Positions 16,892 through 24,716 are shown, counted from the first letter of the stretch. The stretch: DNA of 47,892 bases from Candidatus Peribacteraceae bacterium (GCA_030750465.1 JASMHZ010000008.1:1-47892), one strand, 5' to 3'. Numbers and translations: made by a program. Notes: generated from the sequence alone by a model not told the origin.

Positions 16892-18070
16892 ATGAAGAAT
16901 TCAACTCTTGCGAGTTATGTAGTTATTGCCGTTTTGGTATCTGGGATTGGTTTAATTCAATCTTTTAACAAAACGGATACTTTTGTCGCTACCTCCTTAT
17001 CTTTCCCGTTTGGTAATGGTAACGATTGTCAGAATATTAAGTGCGAGAATGGCAGGGAATTCCCTCGATGCGACAATGGAAATCCAATCAACTACTTTGC
17101 AGATCCTTGTAGGAATCCAGCAAGCGATACAGAATGCGGTAATGGAAAATGTGAAGAAGGAGAGGCAGATAAATGTATTTGTCCTGATAATAATCTGCAA
17201 TGCAAAGCTCCTTGTTTAGTTGGATCTTGTCCGCGTGATTGCAAGAATGAGAAACCTATTTGTGGAAATGGAAAATGCGAGGAAGGAGAGGATATGATTT
17301 GCCCGCCTTGCGTACCTGGTGGAAACTGCAAGTGCAGTCCTCCTAGATGTCCTAAGGATTGCGGTGGTGGTGGAGGCAGCGACGACGACGATGATGACTC
17401 GGATATTGATGATCTAAAACGAGCCTACGAGAAATCGAAAAAGGCAAAGGCGGATGCATGGGATACTTATCTTTCAGCAAAGGAAGATGCGAAGAAGAAA
17501 TATCTAGATAATAAGAAAAAGTATTGGGGTTCTTATAAGTCTGCCAAAGCAGAAGCCTTTGGAGAGTACAAAGACAAGAAAGCAGAAGCCATGAAGGAAT
17601 ACTTGGATATAAAAAAGGAAGCAGCAAAGGAATATTTAGATGCAAAGAGTTCTGCAAAGGAAGAATATATGGATGCTAGAGCTGTATACGAGGTGGCTAA
17701 AGCGGCATACCAAGAGTGTAGGAAAAACGATAAAGGAAATTGTGAATCTGAACGTGATGCTTACAAAGATACGCGTGGCGATAAAAAAGATGCAGCTGCC
17801 AAATACATTGCAATCAAGAAAAAAGAAAGGACCAAGTACGAAGATGTTAGAGATGATGCAAAAAAGGAATACCAGGATAGACGCAATGATGATAGAGCCG
17901 AATATACAGAAATAAAGGGAGAGAAACGTTCTGAGTATGATGAGAGAAAAGCTGAAGCAAAGTCTGAGTACAAAGAAACTAGAGTCGATGCTCGTGCTGT
18001 ATATAATGATAAGAAGCAGGACTATCTGGATGCGAAAGCTGCCTACGATAAGGCTAGAGGAAGAAACTAA
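16892..18070 (+). CDS. Exported Cys-rich head / 11-residue-repeat helical protein (member A)
   Basis: A 392-residue protein. A signal peptide (about 1-25) leads to a Cys-rich head (about 46-155) with two copies of a CGNGKCEEGE motif, each followed by a run of Cys-Pro-rich sequence ending CPRDC or CPKDC. A linker of Gly and Asp (GGGGGSDDDDDD) follows. The rest is 11-residue repeats with Tyr at fixed positions (EYKDKKAEAMK, EYLDIKKEAAK, EYLDAKSSAKE), interrupted once by CRKNDKGNC, and it ends AYDKARGRN. I infer an extracellular or wall-facing helical hairpin pinned by a disulfide. It is the first gene of the cluster; member B follows after 19 bases. No known family recognised for the body. Confidence 0.85.
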   Translation: MKNSTLASYVVIAVLVSGIGLIQSFNKTDTFVATSLSFPFGNGNDCQNIKCENGREFPRCDNGNPINYFADPCRNPASDTECGNGKCEEGEADKCICPDNNLQCKAPCLVGSCPRDCKNEKPICGNGKCEEGEDMICPPCVPGGNCKCSPPRCPKDCGGGGGSDDDDDDSDIDDLKRAYEKSKKAKADAWDTYLSAKEDAKKKYLDNKKKYWGSYKSAKAEAFGEYKDKKAEAMKEYLDIKKEAAKEYLDAKSSAKEEYMDARAVYEVAKAAYQECRKNDKGNCESERDAYKDTRGDKKDAAAKYIAIKKKERTKYEDVRDDAKKEYQDRRNDDRAEYTEIKGEKRSEYDERKAEAKSEYKETRVDARAVYNDKKQDYLDAKAAYDKARGRN

Positions 18071-18089
18071 ATACTTTCTATTAATTTTC

Positions 18090-18929
18090 ATGAAAAATAT
18101 TATTATCGCAATCAGTGTATGTCTAGCAGTCCTTGTAGTTGCAAGTGGTGGCAATGCGGTTAGTTATCGTTTGTCGGATTCGAATCTAAACTTCATTACA
18201 ATTGCGCATGCCAAGGCCAGTAAATCAAAAATTAAAAAGCTGATTAAAAAGCGTAACAAAGCAAGGTCAGCTAAAGGCAGGGCATACAAAAGAAAGAGGA
18301 AATATTGGCAAAGATATTTGGATGTCAAAACGAAAGGCAAGCAAGATTATTTGGATAAAAAAAAGGAAAATTGGAAAAAATATAAGGATGACAAAAAACA
18401 AGCCTTCGAAGATTATAAAGAGGAAAAGAAAAATGCTCTTAAGGATTACGAGAAAGCCATTGAAGACGCAAAAGATGTTTTTATAAAAGCTAGAGATGCT
18501 GCGTTGAAGATCTATGAAGCTGCTAAAGATTTTTATGAGGCGAAAAAAGCCACTTATCAGGGGTGCCAAAAAGGAGGAACCGGTTGCCAAGCAGCCAATG
18601 ATGCATATGTTGCCGCGCGTGAAGCAAGAAATGCAGAGGCTATAAAATATTCCAATGCGAAAGCAGGATTAAAAGCTCAATACTTAGCTGCAAAAGATCG
18701 GGCGAAGAAGGAGTATAAAAAGCGAAAGAAAAAAGCTAGGCCTGATTACGAAAAGAAGAAGAAAAAATTGAGAAAGGACTATGATAAAAATAAGGAGAAA
18801 GAAAAGAAGAAATATCTGGATAAGAAGGCCAAAGCTCGTGCTAAATATGATAAAGCCAAAGCATCTTATGCAAAAGCAAAGGCCAAATACAATGCGGCAA
18901 AGGCTGCCCTTAAAAAGGCAAGAGGATAA
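18090..18929 (+). CDS. Exported 11-residue-repeat helical protein (member B)
   Basis: A 279-residue protein. The signal peptide (about 1-22) is followed by a short head with YRLSDSN, a motif shared with member C (YRLSDAN), and no Cys-rich domain. The body is a Lys/Tyr/Ala-rich helix with 11-residue spacing (DYLDKKKENWK, KYKDDKKQAFE, DYKEEKKNALK). It has a CX6C turn (CQKGGTGC), a second helical stretch and a KKARG end. Very basic overall. It starts 19 bases after member A and is probably cotranscribed with it. The role is unknown; an envelope-spanning or surface stalk is inferred. Confidence 0.82.
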   Translation: MKNIIIAISVCLAVLVVASGGNAVSYRLSDSNLNFITIAHAKASKSKIKKLIKKRNKARSAKGRAYKRKRKYWQRYLDVKTKGKQDYLDKKKENWKKYKDDKKQAFEDYKEEKKNALKDYEKAIEDAKDVFIKARDAALKIYEAAKDFYEAKKATYQGCQKGGTGCQAANDAYVAAREARNAEAIKYSNAKAGLKAQYLAAKDRAKKEYKKRKKKARPDYEKKKKKLRKDYDKNKEKEKKKYLDKKAKARAKYDKAKASYAKAKAKYNAAKAALKKARG

Positions 18930-18932
18930 TAT

Positions 18933-18967
18933 TGTCAATCACAATTAATCAAAGCAGTTGCTACAAC
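18933..18967 (+). promoter_or_regulatory. Shared promoter box upstream of member C
   Basis: TGTCAATCACAATTAA, with the TGTCAA start exactly 29 bases before the -10-like TACAAC. It matches the boxes of members D, E and F. The predicted leader has no Shine-Dalgarno and is pyrimidine-rich (CTCCCCTTATC). Confidence 0.6.
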
Positions 18968-18997
18968 GGCCGTTAACTCTATCTCCCCTTATCTGTT

Positions 18998-19657
18998 ATG
19001 AAAAAACTCATTCTCACCGGCAGCCTGTGTATTGCAGTGATTGCGGTTGCAAAGTTCGGATACATTATCGATTATCGTTTGTCGGATGCTAATTCTGTTG
19101 TTGTATTGCGAGTCCAAGCTGGCCCGTCACGCGATACATTACAATCGTTAAGAAAGAAAGTTGAGGCTGCAAAAAGGGAAAAGCGAAGATTGTGGTCCAT
19201 GTATAAGTCTACCAAGATTAAAGAAAAAGAAAGGTATGAAACAGCAAAGAAAGTATCCTTCGATAAGTACAATAAAGCTAAGGCGACAATACTCAGTAAA
19301 TACAAAGATGCTAAGGCGAAAGCTAAGAGCGATTACGATACCAGAAGAAAAAAAGAGTGGAAGATGTACAAAGGTAGAAAAAAAGTTGCATGGGACAAAT
19401 ATCAGAATGCAAAAAAAAACTATACAGAAAAAAAGGAATCATATAAAAAATGCAAAGTCCATAATACAGAATTTGATTGCCGTGCTCTACGTACGGAATA
19501 CAAGGAAGCTAGACGGAAAAGAAAAGATTATAAATACCACTACAATGCTACTAAAGATCCTAATGATCCAAACTCTTATAGGGCCAGATATGACAGAGTA
19601 AAGGCCAAATTCAAGTCTAATTACGAAAAAAAACTCAAAAAAGGAGCAATATTATAG
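18998..19657 (+). CDS. Exported 11-residue-repeat protein (member C), frameshifted 5' part
   Basis: A 219-residue open frame. The signal peptide (about 1-20) is followed by the YRLSDAN motif shared with member B, then Tyr/Lys-rich repeats (RYETAKKVSFD, KYNKAKATILS, KYKDAKAKAKS), a CX8C turn (CKVHNTEFDC) and the start of the second helix. The frame ends at a TAG just after two A-runs (A8 at 19626-19633, A6 at 19637-19642). The repeat pattern continues in another frame from 19659. The Tyr register suggests more than one base has changed (roughly 5 missing), so real decay is more likely here than a single-base error. Confidence 0.75.
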   Translation: MKKLILTGSLCIAVIAVAKFGYIIDYRLSDANSVVVLRVQAGPSRDTLQSLRKKVEAAKREKRRLWSMYKSTKIKEKERYETAKKVSFDKYNKAKATILSKYKDAKAKAKSDYDTRRKKEWKMYKGRKKVAWDKYQNAKKNYTEKKESYKKCKVHNTEFDCRALRTEYKEARRKRKDYKYHYNATKDPNDPNSYRARYDRVKAKFKSNYEKKLKKGAIL

Positions 19658-19940
19658 AGTGAAGCAGAATAAAAGAGATGAATATGATAGGCGAAAGGCT
19701 AAATTGATATCACGGTATGTAAGAGAGAAAAAATATATAAAGCAGGAATATGAATCTAATAAGAAAAAGGCAAAAGAGAGGCATAGCAAGAGAAAGCAAA
19801 AAGCCCGAGAAGATCGTGATAAAGTGATTAATTCAGTTCGTAAAACCTATCAAAAATTCAAGAAAAAATATGAAGAAATTAAAAGGATATACGAAAATGC
19901 AAAAAAAGCGCACGAAAAAAGAAAAGTGCAAGATGAGTAG
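19643..19940 (+). pseudogene. Out-of-frame 3' part of member C
   Basis: In the frame beginning at 19659 the same composition and 11-residue Tyr spacing continue (EYDRRKAKLIS, RYVREKKYIKQ, EYESNKKKAKE), ending KKAHEKRKVQDE without the usual KARG tail. It has no start region or promoter of its own, so it is best read as the displaced C-terminal half of member C. A +1 shift near AAAAAAGG at 19637-19644 would join the two parts. Confidence 0.7.
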
Positions 19941-19959
19941 AATGGACAGAATGCAGAGT

Positions 19960-19994
19960 TGTCAATCACAATTAATTTTATCAGTTGATAAAAT
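19960..19994 (+). promoter_or_regulatory. Shared promoter box upstream of member D
   Basis: TGTCAATCACAATTAA, 29 bases from its start to TAAAAT. TTGT-CAATC-ACAA is an inverted half-site pair and could be an operator or an unusual -35. The leader to ATG 20025 is 30 bases and pyrimidine-rich. Confidence 0.62.
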
Positions 19995-20024
19995 GCCCAT
20001 TGATCCTGTTTTCCCCTCAATTAT

Positions 20025-21752
20025 ATGAAAAGAATAGCTCTTATAACCACAGTGCTTATTTGTGCTATGGCTGCTGGATCAGTATTTTTAGCAGGTCCTC
20101 AAATGGCAAATGCCGCGAATTACTATGACGTATATCCTCCTTATGTTTCTTGCTTAAAGCAGGGCAGTAATTCCGATCTTCCAAACTGTGAAGAATGCCT
20201 TGGTGAAATGTGCAAAGAGTATATGAATAGTGATGATCCTTTTGGTAATGCTATGAACGAGTGTAAGGAGTATTGTTATGACGTATATCCTCCATATGTG
20301 TCTTGCTTAAAGCAGGGCAGTAATTCCGATCTTCCAAACTGTGAAGAATGCCTTGGTGAAATCTGCAAAGAGAACATGAATAGTGATGATCCTTCAGGGA
20401 TTTCTATGAACGAGTGTAAGGAGTATTGTTATGACGTATATCCTCCATGTGATATTTGTGAGAAAAGAAAATGCAAAAATGATGAGAATTGTTTTGCGGC
20501 ACACCAGAGTAGGTGCTTCACGAGCGATGATGGACAACAGGGATGGACAGGGTGCGGTGAAAGTGGGGCTGGCTATATTTGTGATGTTTGCAGAGGTAAA
20601 AGCTGCGATGGAGGGCATTGTTTTGCCAGAACACTGCATGCATGCTCCACAGACCATAATCCGCATGGCAAGTGGAAGAAGTGCAAAAGTGGCGGCGGCG
20701 GAGGTTCTAAATGTACTAATGCAAAGAAGAAAATGTGCATGAAGGACTCAGGAAAAAAATGTGTTGTTGAGAATAAAAAAGCAAAATGTAAAAAGAAGGA
20801 TGATGGTGGAGGCGGAGATGATCTTTGTTCAAAGAAAGACAGAACAGGATATTTTGACAGAGATGAGTGTGTTAGAAGATATAAATCAGTAAAGGATGAT
20901 CCCAATAGTGGTTTTAAACTTTGCAAGCGCGATGGGTGGCCTTATGTTGTGATGTTTGAGAATACCGGATTCAGGGTTGGGTGTTCCAGACATCCAAAGG
21001 GAGATCTTTGTTCTCCGAATGCTATACGCTTAATATGTCCTGTGGAATCAGACGATTATAAAGATGATGGTGGATCTTCTAATATCGATAAACTGAAAAA
21101 GGAATACAAGGATGCCAAAAAAGCAAAAAAAGATGCTTGGGCAAACTATCTTAAAGTAAAAGAAAAAGCTAAATCCGCCTTCAAAACCTCAAAAAAAGAT
21201 GCCTGGGAGTCTTATTTAGACAAAAAAGCTGATGCCCTTAAGACTTACAAAGATAAGAAGGCAGAAGCAAAGAAGAAATATTTAAAAACGAAGAAAAATT
21301 ATAGAGACGATTATTTGGATTCAAAAAAGGCTGCCAGAGTGAAATATGATGATATTAAAGCTTCATATGAAGTTGCAAGAGCTGCATACAAGAAATGCAG
21401 GAAGGATGGAGGAAGCAAAAAAGACTGTAAGGATAAGCGCGACAAATACAAAGATTTGCGTGATGATAGAAATGAAGCCTTGAAGGACTATAAAGAAATA
21501 AAAGCCGACGCCAAATCTGCATACGAGTCGAAGCGGGATGAAGCAAAAGAGGCTTATGTGGAAACTAGAGATGCCGCAAAGAAAACTTATCAGGGTGATA
21601 AAAAGAAAGAGCGTTCTAAGTATGATGAGACTAAGTTAGAGTTAATGGCTACGTATAAAGGCAACGTGGGTAATGCACGCGGAAATTATGATGAATTAAA
21701 AAAGATCTACCTAAAAGCAAAAGAGGCTTACGATAAAGCAAGGGGGAAATAA
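20025..21752 (+). CDS. Exported multi-Cys head / 11-residue-repeat helical protein (member D)
   Basis: At 575 residues the largest member. After the signal peptide (about 1-31) come two near-identical 51-residue units starting YDVYPPYVSCLKQGSNSDL. Then two six-Cys modules of the type CxxC-x4-C (CDICEKRKC, CDVCRGKSC), a Gly-rich linker, a further Cys-containing region (about 225-345) and a DDYKDDGGSS spacer. The body is the family helical hairpin: EYKDAKKAKKDAWANYL, repeats such as TYKDKKAEAKK, a CRKDGGSKKDC turn, and an AYDKARGK tail. The head repeats suggest recent duplication. Its own promoter box lies upstream. Confidence 0.87.
   Translation: MKRIALITTVLICAMAAGSVFLAGPQMANAANYYDVYPPYVSCLKQGSNSDLPNCEECLGEMCKEYMNSDDPFGNAMNECKEYCYDVYPPYVSCLKQGSNSDLPNCEECLGEICKENMNSDDPSGISMNECKEYCYDVYPPCDICEKRKCKNDENCFAAHQSRCFTSDDGQQGWTGCGESGAGYICDVCRGKSCDGGHCFARTLHACSTDHNPHGKWKKCKSGGGGGSKCTNAKKKMCMKDSGKKCVVENKKAKCKKKDDGGGGDDLCSKKDRTGYFDRDECVRRYKSVKDDPNSGFKLCKRDGWPYVVMFENTGFRVGCSRHPKGDLCSPNAIRLICPVESDDYKDDGGSSNIDKLKKEYKDAKKAKKDAWANYLKVKEKAKSAFKTSKKDAWESYLDKKADALKTYKDKKAEAKKKYLKTKKNYRDDYLDSKKAARVKYDDIKASYEVARAAYKKCRKDGGSKKDCKDKRDKYKDLRDDRNEALKDYKEIKADAKSAYESKRDEAKEAYVETRDAAKKTYQGDKKKERSKYDETKLELMATYKGNVGNARGNYDELKKIYLKAKEAYDKARGK
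20124..20429 (+). repeat. Tandem 153-bp duplication in the head of member D
   Basis: Unit starts at 20124 and 20277, with the start of a third copy at 20430 (YDVYPP only). The units are exactly 153 bp, keep the frame, and differ at few positions, so the duplication is recent or kept similar by conversion. Confidence 0.9.
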
Positions 21753-21765
21753 TCGTTAATAATTC

Positions 21766-21800
21766 TGTCAATCGCAATTAAATCTACTTCTAAGTAAAAT
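21766..21800 (+). promoter_or_regulatory. Shared promoter box upstream of member E
   Basis: TGTCAATCGCAATTAA, 29 bases from its start to TAAAAT, leader of 27 bases (CCCCTTCCTC) to ATG 21828. Confidence 0.62.
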
Positions 21801-21827
21801 CCAACGTAAGTTTACCCCTTCCTCGAC

Positions 21828-22658
21828 ATGAAAAAAGTTTCTTTTGTGATCGCAATGCTAATTAGTGCTATAGCTGTTGGATCGGTTTTCTTTGTGAATA
21901 CTGAATCAGCGAGCGCCGCCGATGGAGGTAATCAATTATTGGCTGGGTCCGATGACATTCCGGATGTAGATGATGATGACGACGATGATATTGCAGCCCT
22001 TAAGAAAGCTTATAAGGAAGCTAAAGTAGCAAAATCCAAAGCCTGGAAAACATACAAATCAGTAAAATCCAGTGGAAGGAAAAAGTATGATAAAACAAAG
22101 AAGTCAGCTTGGAAAAAATATCTCTCGGAAAAAGAGTCGGCTTTCGAGAGATACAAAGATAGAAAAAAGGATGCTAAGAAAAAATATTTAGATAAAAAGA
22201 AAAAGGCGAGAGATAAGTATGTGGGAATAAAAAAGAATGCCAGAGGAGAATATGATGCAGAAAGGAAGTCATACGATAAGGCCAAAAAAGCATACAAAAA
22301 ATGCAGAGATGACGGTGGAAGCTCCAAAGATTGCAGGGAAGAGAAGGACACATACTTGGATGCTCGTGAGGATAAAAGCGCAGCTTCGCAGAACTATAAT
22401 GAAATAAAAGGAAAGGCCAAGTCTGATTACGAGTCGAATAGAGACAAAGCAAAATCTGACTACGTAAAAGCCAGGGATGCAGAAAAGAAGAAGTACGCAG
22501 CTAGCAAGAAGGAATCACGATCAGAATATGATAAGAAAAAATCTGATGCTAGATCCGATTATGATGATGCGAAAGAGGGATCAAGAGCTGCTTACGATAA
22601 GGCCAAAAAAGCTTACAAAAAAGCGAAGAAAGCTTACGATAAAGCGAGAGGGAAATAA
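21828..22658 (+). CDS. Exported 11-residue-repeat helical protein (member E, minimal form)
   Basis: A 276-residue protein and the minimal member: a signal peptide (about 1-31, SASAADGG), a short acidic spacer (DDIPDVDDDDDDD), and then only the shared helical hairpin. The first arm runs through KAWKTYKSVKSSGRKKYDK, with 11-residue steps such as KYLDKKKKARD. A CRDDGGSSKDC turn follows, then a second arm (DYESNRDKAKS, DYVKARDAEKK) and the AYDKARGK tail. There is no Cys-rich head, which shows that the body alone is the common unit. It has its own promoter box. Confidence 0.85.
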   Translation: MKKVSFVIAMLISAIAVGSVFFVNTESASAADGGNQLLAGSDDIPDVDDDDDDDIAALKKAYKEAKVAKSKAWKTYKSVKSSGRKKYDKTKKSAWKKYLSEKESAFERYKDRKKDAKKKYLDKKKKARDKYVGIKKNARGEYDAERKSYDKAKKAYKKCRDDGGSSKDCREEKDTYLDAREDKSAASQNYNEIKGKAKSDYESNRDKAKSDYVKARDAEKKKYAASKKESRSEYDKKKSDARSDYDDAKEGSRAAYDKAKKAYKKAKKAYDKARGK

Positions 22659-22685
22659 GAATTAATGATTAACCGTTATTAATGA

Positions 22686-22720
22686 TGTCAAGTACAATTC
22701 GTCTCATCTCTTGGTAAAAT
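22686..22720 (+). promoter_or_regulatory. Shared promoter box upstream of member F
   Basis: TGTCAAGTACAATT, 29 bases from its start to TAAAAT. The core TGT-CAAGT-ACA keeps the inverted symmetry. The leader is 32 bases and pyrimidine-rich (CTTTCTTCTTTC) to ATG 22753. Confidence 0.6.
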
Positions 22721-22752
22721 GCTCCTTAAATTGAGCTAATCTTTCTTCTTTC

Positions 22753-23604
22753 ATGAAAAAAGCGTTTGTTATACCAGTAGTACTATTCGTTTTATTTGCA
22801 TTCTCAGAGACAAAAACTGCGTATGCTTTCGAGATGTGCGAAGGCCCATGTGCTCAATGCAATTACACTAAATGTGGATCCGGAGAAAGTTGTTATGCAA
22901 AAGGATTATTTAATGCAGCGATTTGCAAAAGCCGTGCTGGTTACCAAATGTGCAGGAATTCATCTGGAAAATGCCAGGATAGCGGTGTTGGTGGTTCCTT
23001 ATGCGACGCTTGTAAGGATCACGAATGCGGCTCTGGTAGTTTTTGCGTTACAACCAAAACTGTTCACGGCCAGTACAAGGCGAGATGCGTATATAGATCA
23101 ATGAAAGGTCCGGTGAATATGGACCGTGCTCGCGTTTGCGATCCAGCGGGATGGTGCGCGGCTTGCATCGGCAAAAAATGCTCAAGTGGCCAGACTTGCT
23201 ATGTTAACTACAATGACTTAAGGCCCGCATGCAAAGCTAAAGTCACACAGCATTATACTAAATGCAAAAATAAGACTGGATCTTGCGCAAAATGCCCTGA
23301 TTGCGATGGCAGACAAAAGTGCTATAAAGAGAAGGGCACAAAGCAGGTTTTTTGCATGACTGATTTTCATCTCAGGTACAAGAAATGCAGCAAGAGCGAA
23401 ATGAAGAAAGCGCTCAAGTCAGCTTACAAAAAAGCAAAAAGCGAGAAATCAAAAGCATGGTCCGCTTATAAGTCGAAAAAAAAGGAAGCGAAGGCTAAAT
23501 ATGAAGAAGTAAGAAAATTAGCTTGGGATACTTATAAAGTCATCAAGAAAGATGCTTTTAATAAATACAAGCAAACAAAGGAGGGCGCAAAAAAACTTAT
23601 CTAG
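22753..23604 (+). CDS. Exported Cys-module / helical-repeat protein (member F), frameshifted 5' part
   Basis: A 283-residue open frame. A signal peptide (about 1-25) leads to four Cys modules of the form CxxC...C...C[YFV]: CAQCNYTKCGSGESCY, CDACKDHECGSGSFCV, CAACIGKKCSSGQTCY and a shorter CPDCDGRQKCY. The same module type occurs in member D. The helical body begins at AYKKAKSEKSKAWSAYKS and breaks at A7 (23589-23595), where GCA AAA AAA is followed by CTT ATC TAG. A -1 shift there gives ...AKKTYLDKKKKAKDKY, which keeps the Tyr spacing at exactly 11. Confidence 0.8.
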   Translation: MKKAFVIPVVLFVLFAFSETKTAYAFEMCEGPCAQCNYTKCGSGESCYAKGLFNAAICKSRAGYQMCRNSSGKCQDSGVGGSLCDACKDHECGSGSFCVTTKTVHGQYKARCVYRSMKGPVNMDRARVCDPAGWCAACIGKKCSSGQTCYVNYNDLRPACKAKVTQHYTKCKNKTGSCAKCPDCDGRQKCYKEKGTKQVFCMTDFHLRYKKCSKSEMKKALKSAYKKAKSEKSKAWSAYKSKKKEAKAKYEEVRKLAWDTYKVIKKDAFNKYKQTKEGAKKLI

Positions 23605-24065
23605 ATAAGAAGAAAAAAGCGAAGGATAAATATTTGGGTATAAAAAACCCGGCAAAAAAGAGATATGAAAATGCTAGGAAAGCTTATGAAAAGTCCAAAG
23701 TTGCATATAAAGAATGCAAAGATGCTGGAGGTAGTTCAAGCAAATGCAAGGACAAGAAGAACAAATACAAAGCTGATCGCAACAAAAGAAACGAAGCTCT
23801 TGAAGATTATAAAGAAAAAAGGAGCCGGGCTAAATCAGAATACGAATCCACGCGCAATAGCGCCAAAAAAGATTACGAAAAAGCACGCGATGATGCCAGG
23901 AAGGTATACAGCGACATCAAAAAGAATAAAAAGAAGGACTACGATAAAGTTAAAGCTGATGAAAAGAAAAAGTATGAAGATGCAATCAAAGATGTCAAAA
24001 AGGACTATAATAGTAAGAAGAAAGCTTACGAAAAAATTAAGAAGGATTACGAGAAAATGAAGTAA
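23595..24065 (+). CDS. 3' part of member F in the -1 frame
   Basis: In the -1 frame after the A7 run the body continues without disturbing the repeat: TYLDKKKKAKDKYLGIK, a CKDAGGSSSKC turn, then DYEKARDDARK- and DYNSKKKAYEK-like steps to the stop. There is no promoter or signal peptide, and the first ATG in this frame (23634) lies mid-repeat, so this is the C-terminal half of member F rather than a gene of its own. Joined, F is about 437 residues. The cause may be a one-base deletion, a sequence error, programmed -1 frameshifting at A_AAA_AAA, or slippage. Confidence 0.75.
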   Translation, partial: TYLDKKKKAKDKYLGIKNPAKKRYENARKAYEKSKVAYKECKDAGGSSSKCKDKKNKYKADRNKRNEALEDYKEKRSRAKSEYESTRNSAKKDYEKARDDARKVYSDIKKNKKKDYDKVKADEKKKYEDAIKDVKKDYNSKKKAYEKIKKDYEKMK

Positions 24066-24075
24066 TCTCTAAATC

Positions 24076-24675
24076 TTATTTAGTCAGCTTCTCTATCAAA
24101 TCAAACATCTCATCCTCATAGTTTTTTGCTAGATGGAATTCAAACAACCTGTTTCTGACTCTAACAAATACTAATCTTTCTTCTCCGATCCCGGGGTCGG
24201 AGAAAGACAGCAAATTTCTTTCTGCTCGCCCCTCTCGTTTCTGAGTTTCGTCTATAAGGTCTTTAACTTGGGGAGTGAAAGAAACATGGAGAGCTTCTTT
24301 AAGTGATAAGAAGTAGATTTTAACTTTAGGAGACTCTGACCATGCTACAAATCCGGCGCGATCCGAGTCTTTTATAAGTGCTCGGGACTGAACAGGCGTT
24401 CCATCTTTAATAATCATGGAAAGTAAATTCTGCTCATCTGAGTGCTGGAATTTGTATTGCTCACTCACAAGAATTTCCAGAATATTGGGTGCCTTGGCAG
24501 TTTCAGCTTTCTGATTTTTTTTGGCAAGCCTGGGCTGAGGTCTTTGTTGAGGCTGGTTTTGTGCTTGAGGCTTGGTGGCAACTTCAGGAAGCTTAGCTGA
24601 AGTAAAAAATACATCAGCTGTGCTTATGGCGAGCAGTATCACGATCAGCCCCAAAGTCACTATTGGCTTGTTCAT
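24076..24675 (-). CDS. Hypothetical exported protein, 199 aa
   Basis: I start at MNKPIVTLG, which gives a clean N-terminal hydrophobic segment (residues 5-22). Next is a Gln/Pro/Ala/Lys-rich linker (about 30-60, QAQNQPQQRPQPR), then a folded region of about 130 residues with beta-like segments (RLVFVRVRNRLFEFHLAKN). It is either a membrane-anchored or a secreted protein; no Cys lipobox is seen. It is convergent with the repeat cluster and divergent from ruvB, with 55 bases between the starts. No family recognised. Confidence 0.65.
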   Translation of the reverse strand: MNKPIVTLGLIVILLAISTADVFFTSAKLPEVATKPQAQNQPQQRPQPRLAKKNQKAETAKAPNILEILVSEQYKFQHSDEQNLLSMIIKDGTPVQSRALIKDSDRAGFVAWSESPKVKIYFLSLKEALHVSFTPQVKDLIDETQKREGRAERNLLSFSDPGIGEERLVFVRVRNRLFEFHLAKNYEDEMFDLIEKLTK

Positions 24676-24716
24676 AGCATGAATATTGTAGTACCAAACT
24701 TTAGCAAATCCTATGC

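Noticed and set aside
17636-18938. Long minus-strand frames through the repeat cluster (rich in Phe/Ser/Leu)
   Set aside because: They are the complement of Lys/Tyr/Asp-rich coding DNA and lack start signals; the plus-strand frames have signal peptides and a shared plan.
18998-19940. Two separate genes for the halves of member C
   Set aside because: The second half has no promoter, signal peptide or head, and continues the 11-residue pattern of the first.
20128-20429. CRISPR-like array from the 153-bp repeats
   Set aside because: Units are coding, long and directly abutting; no short repeat with unique spacers.
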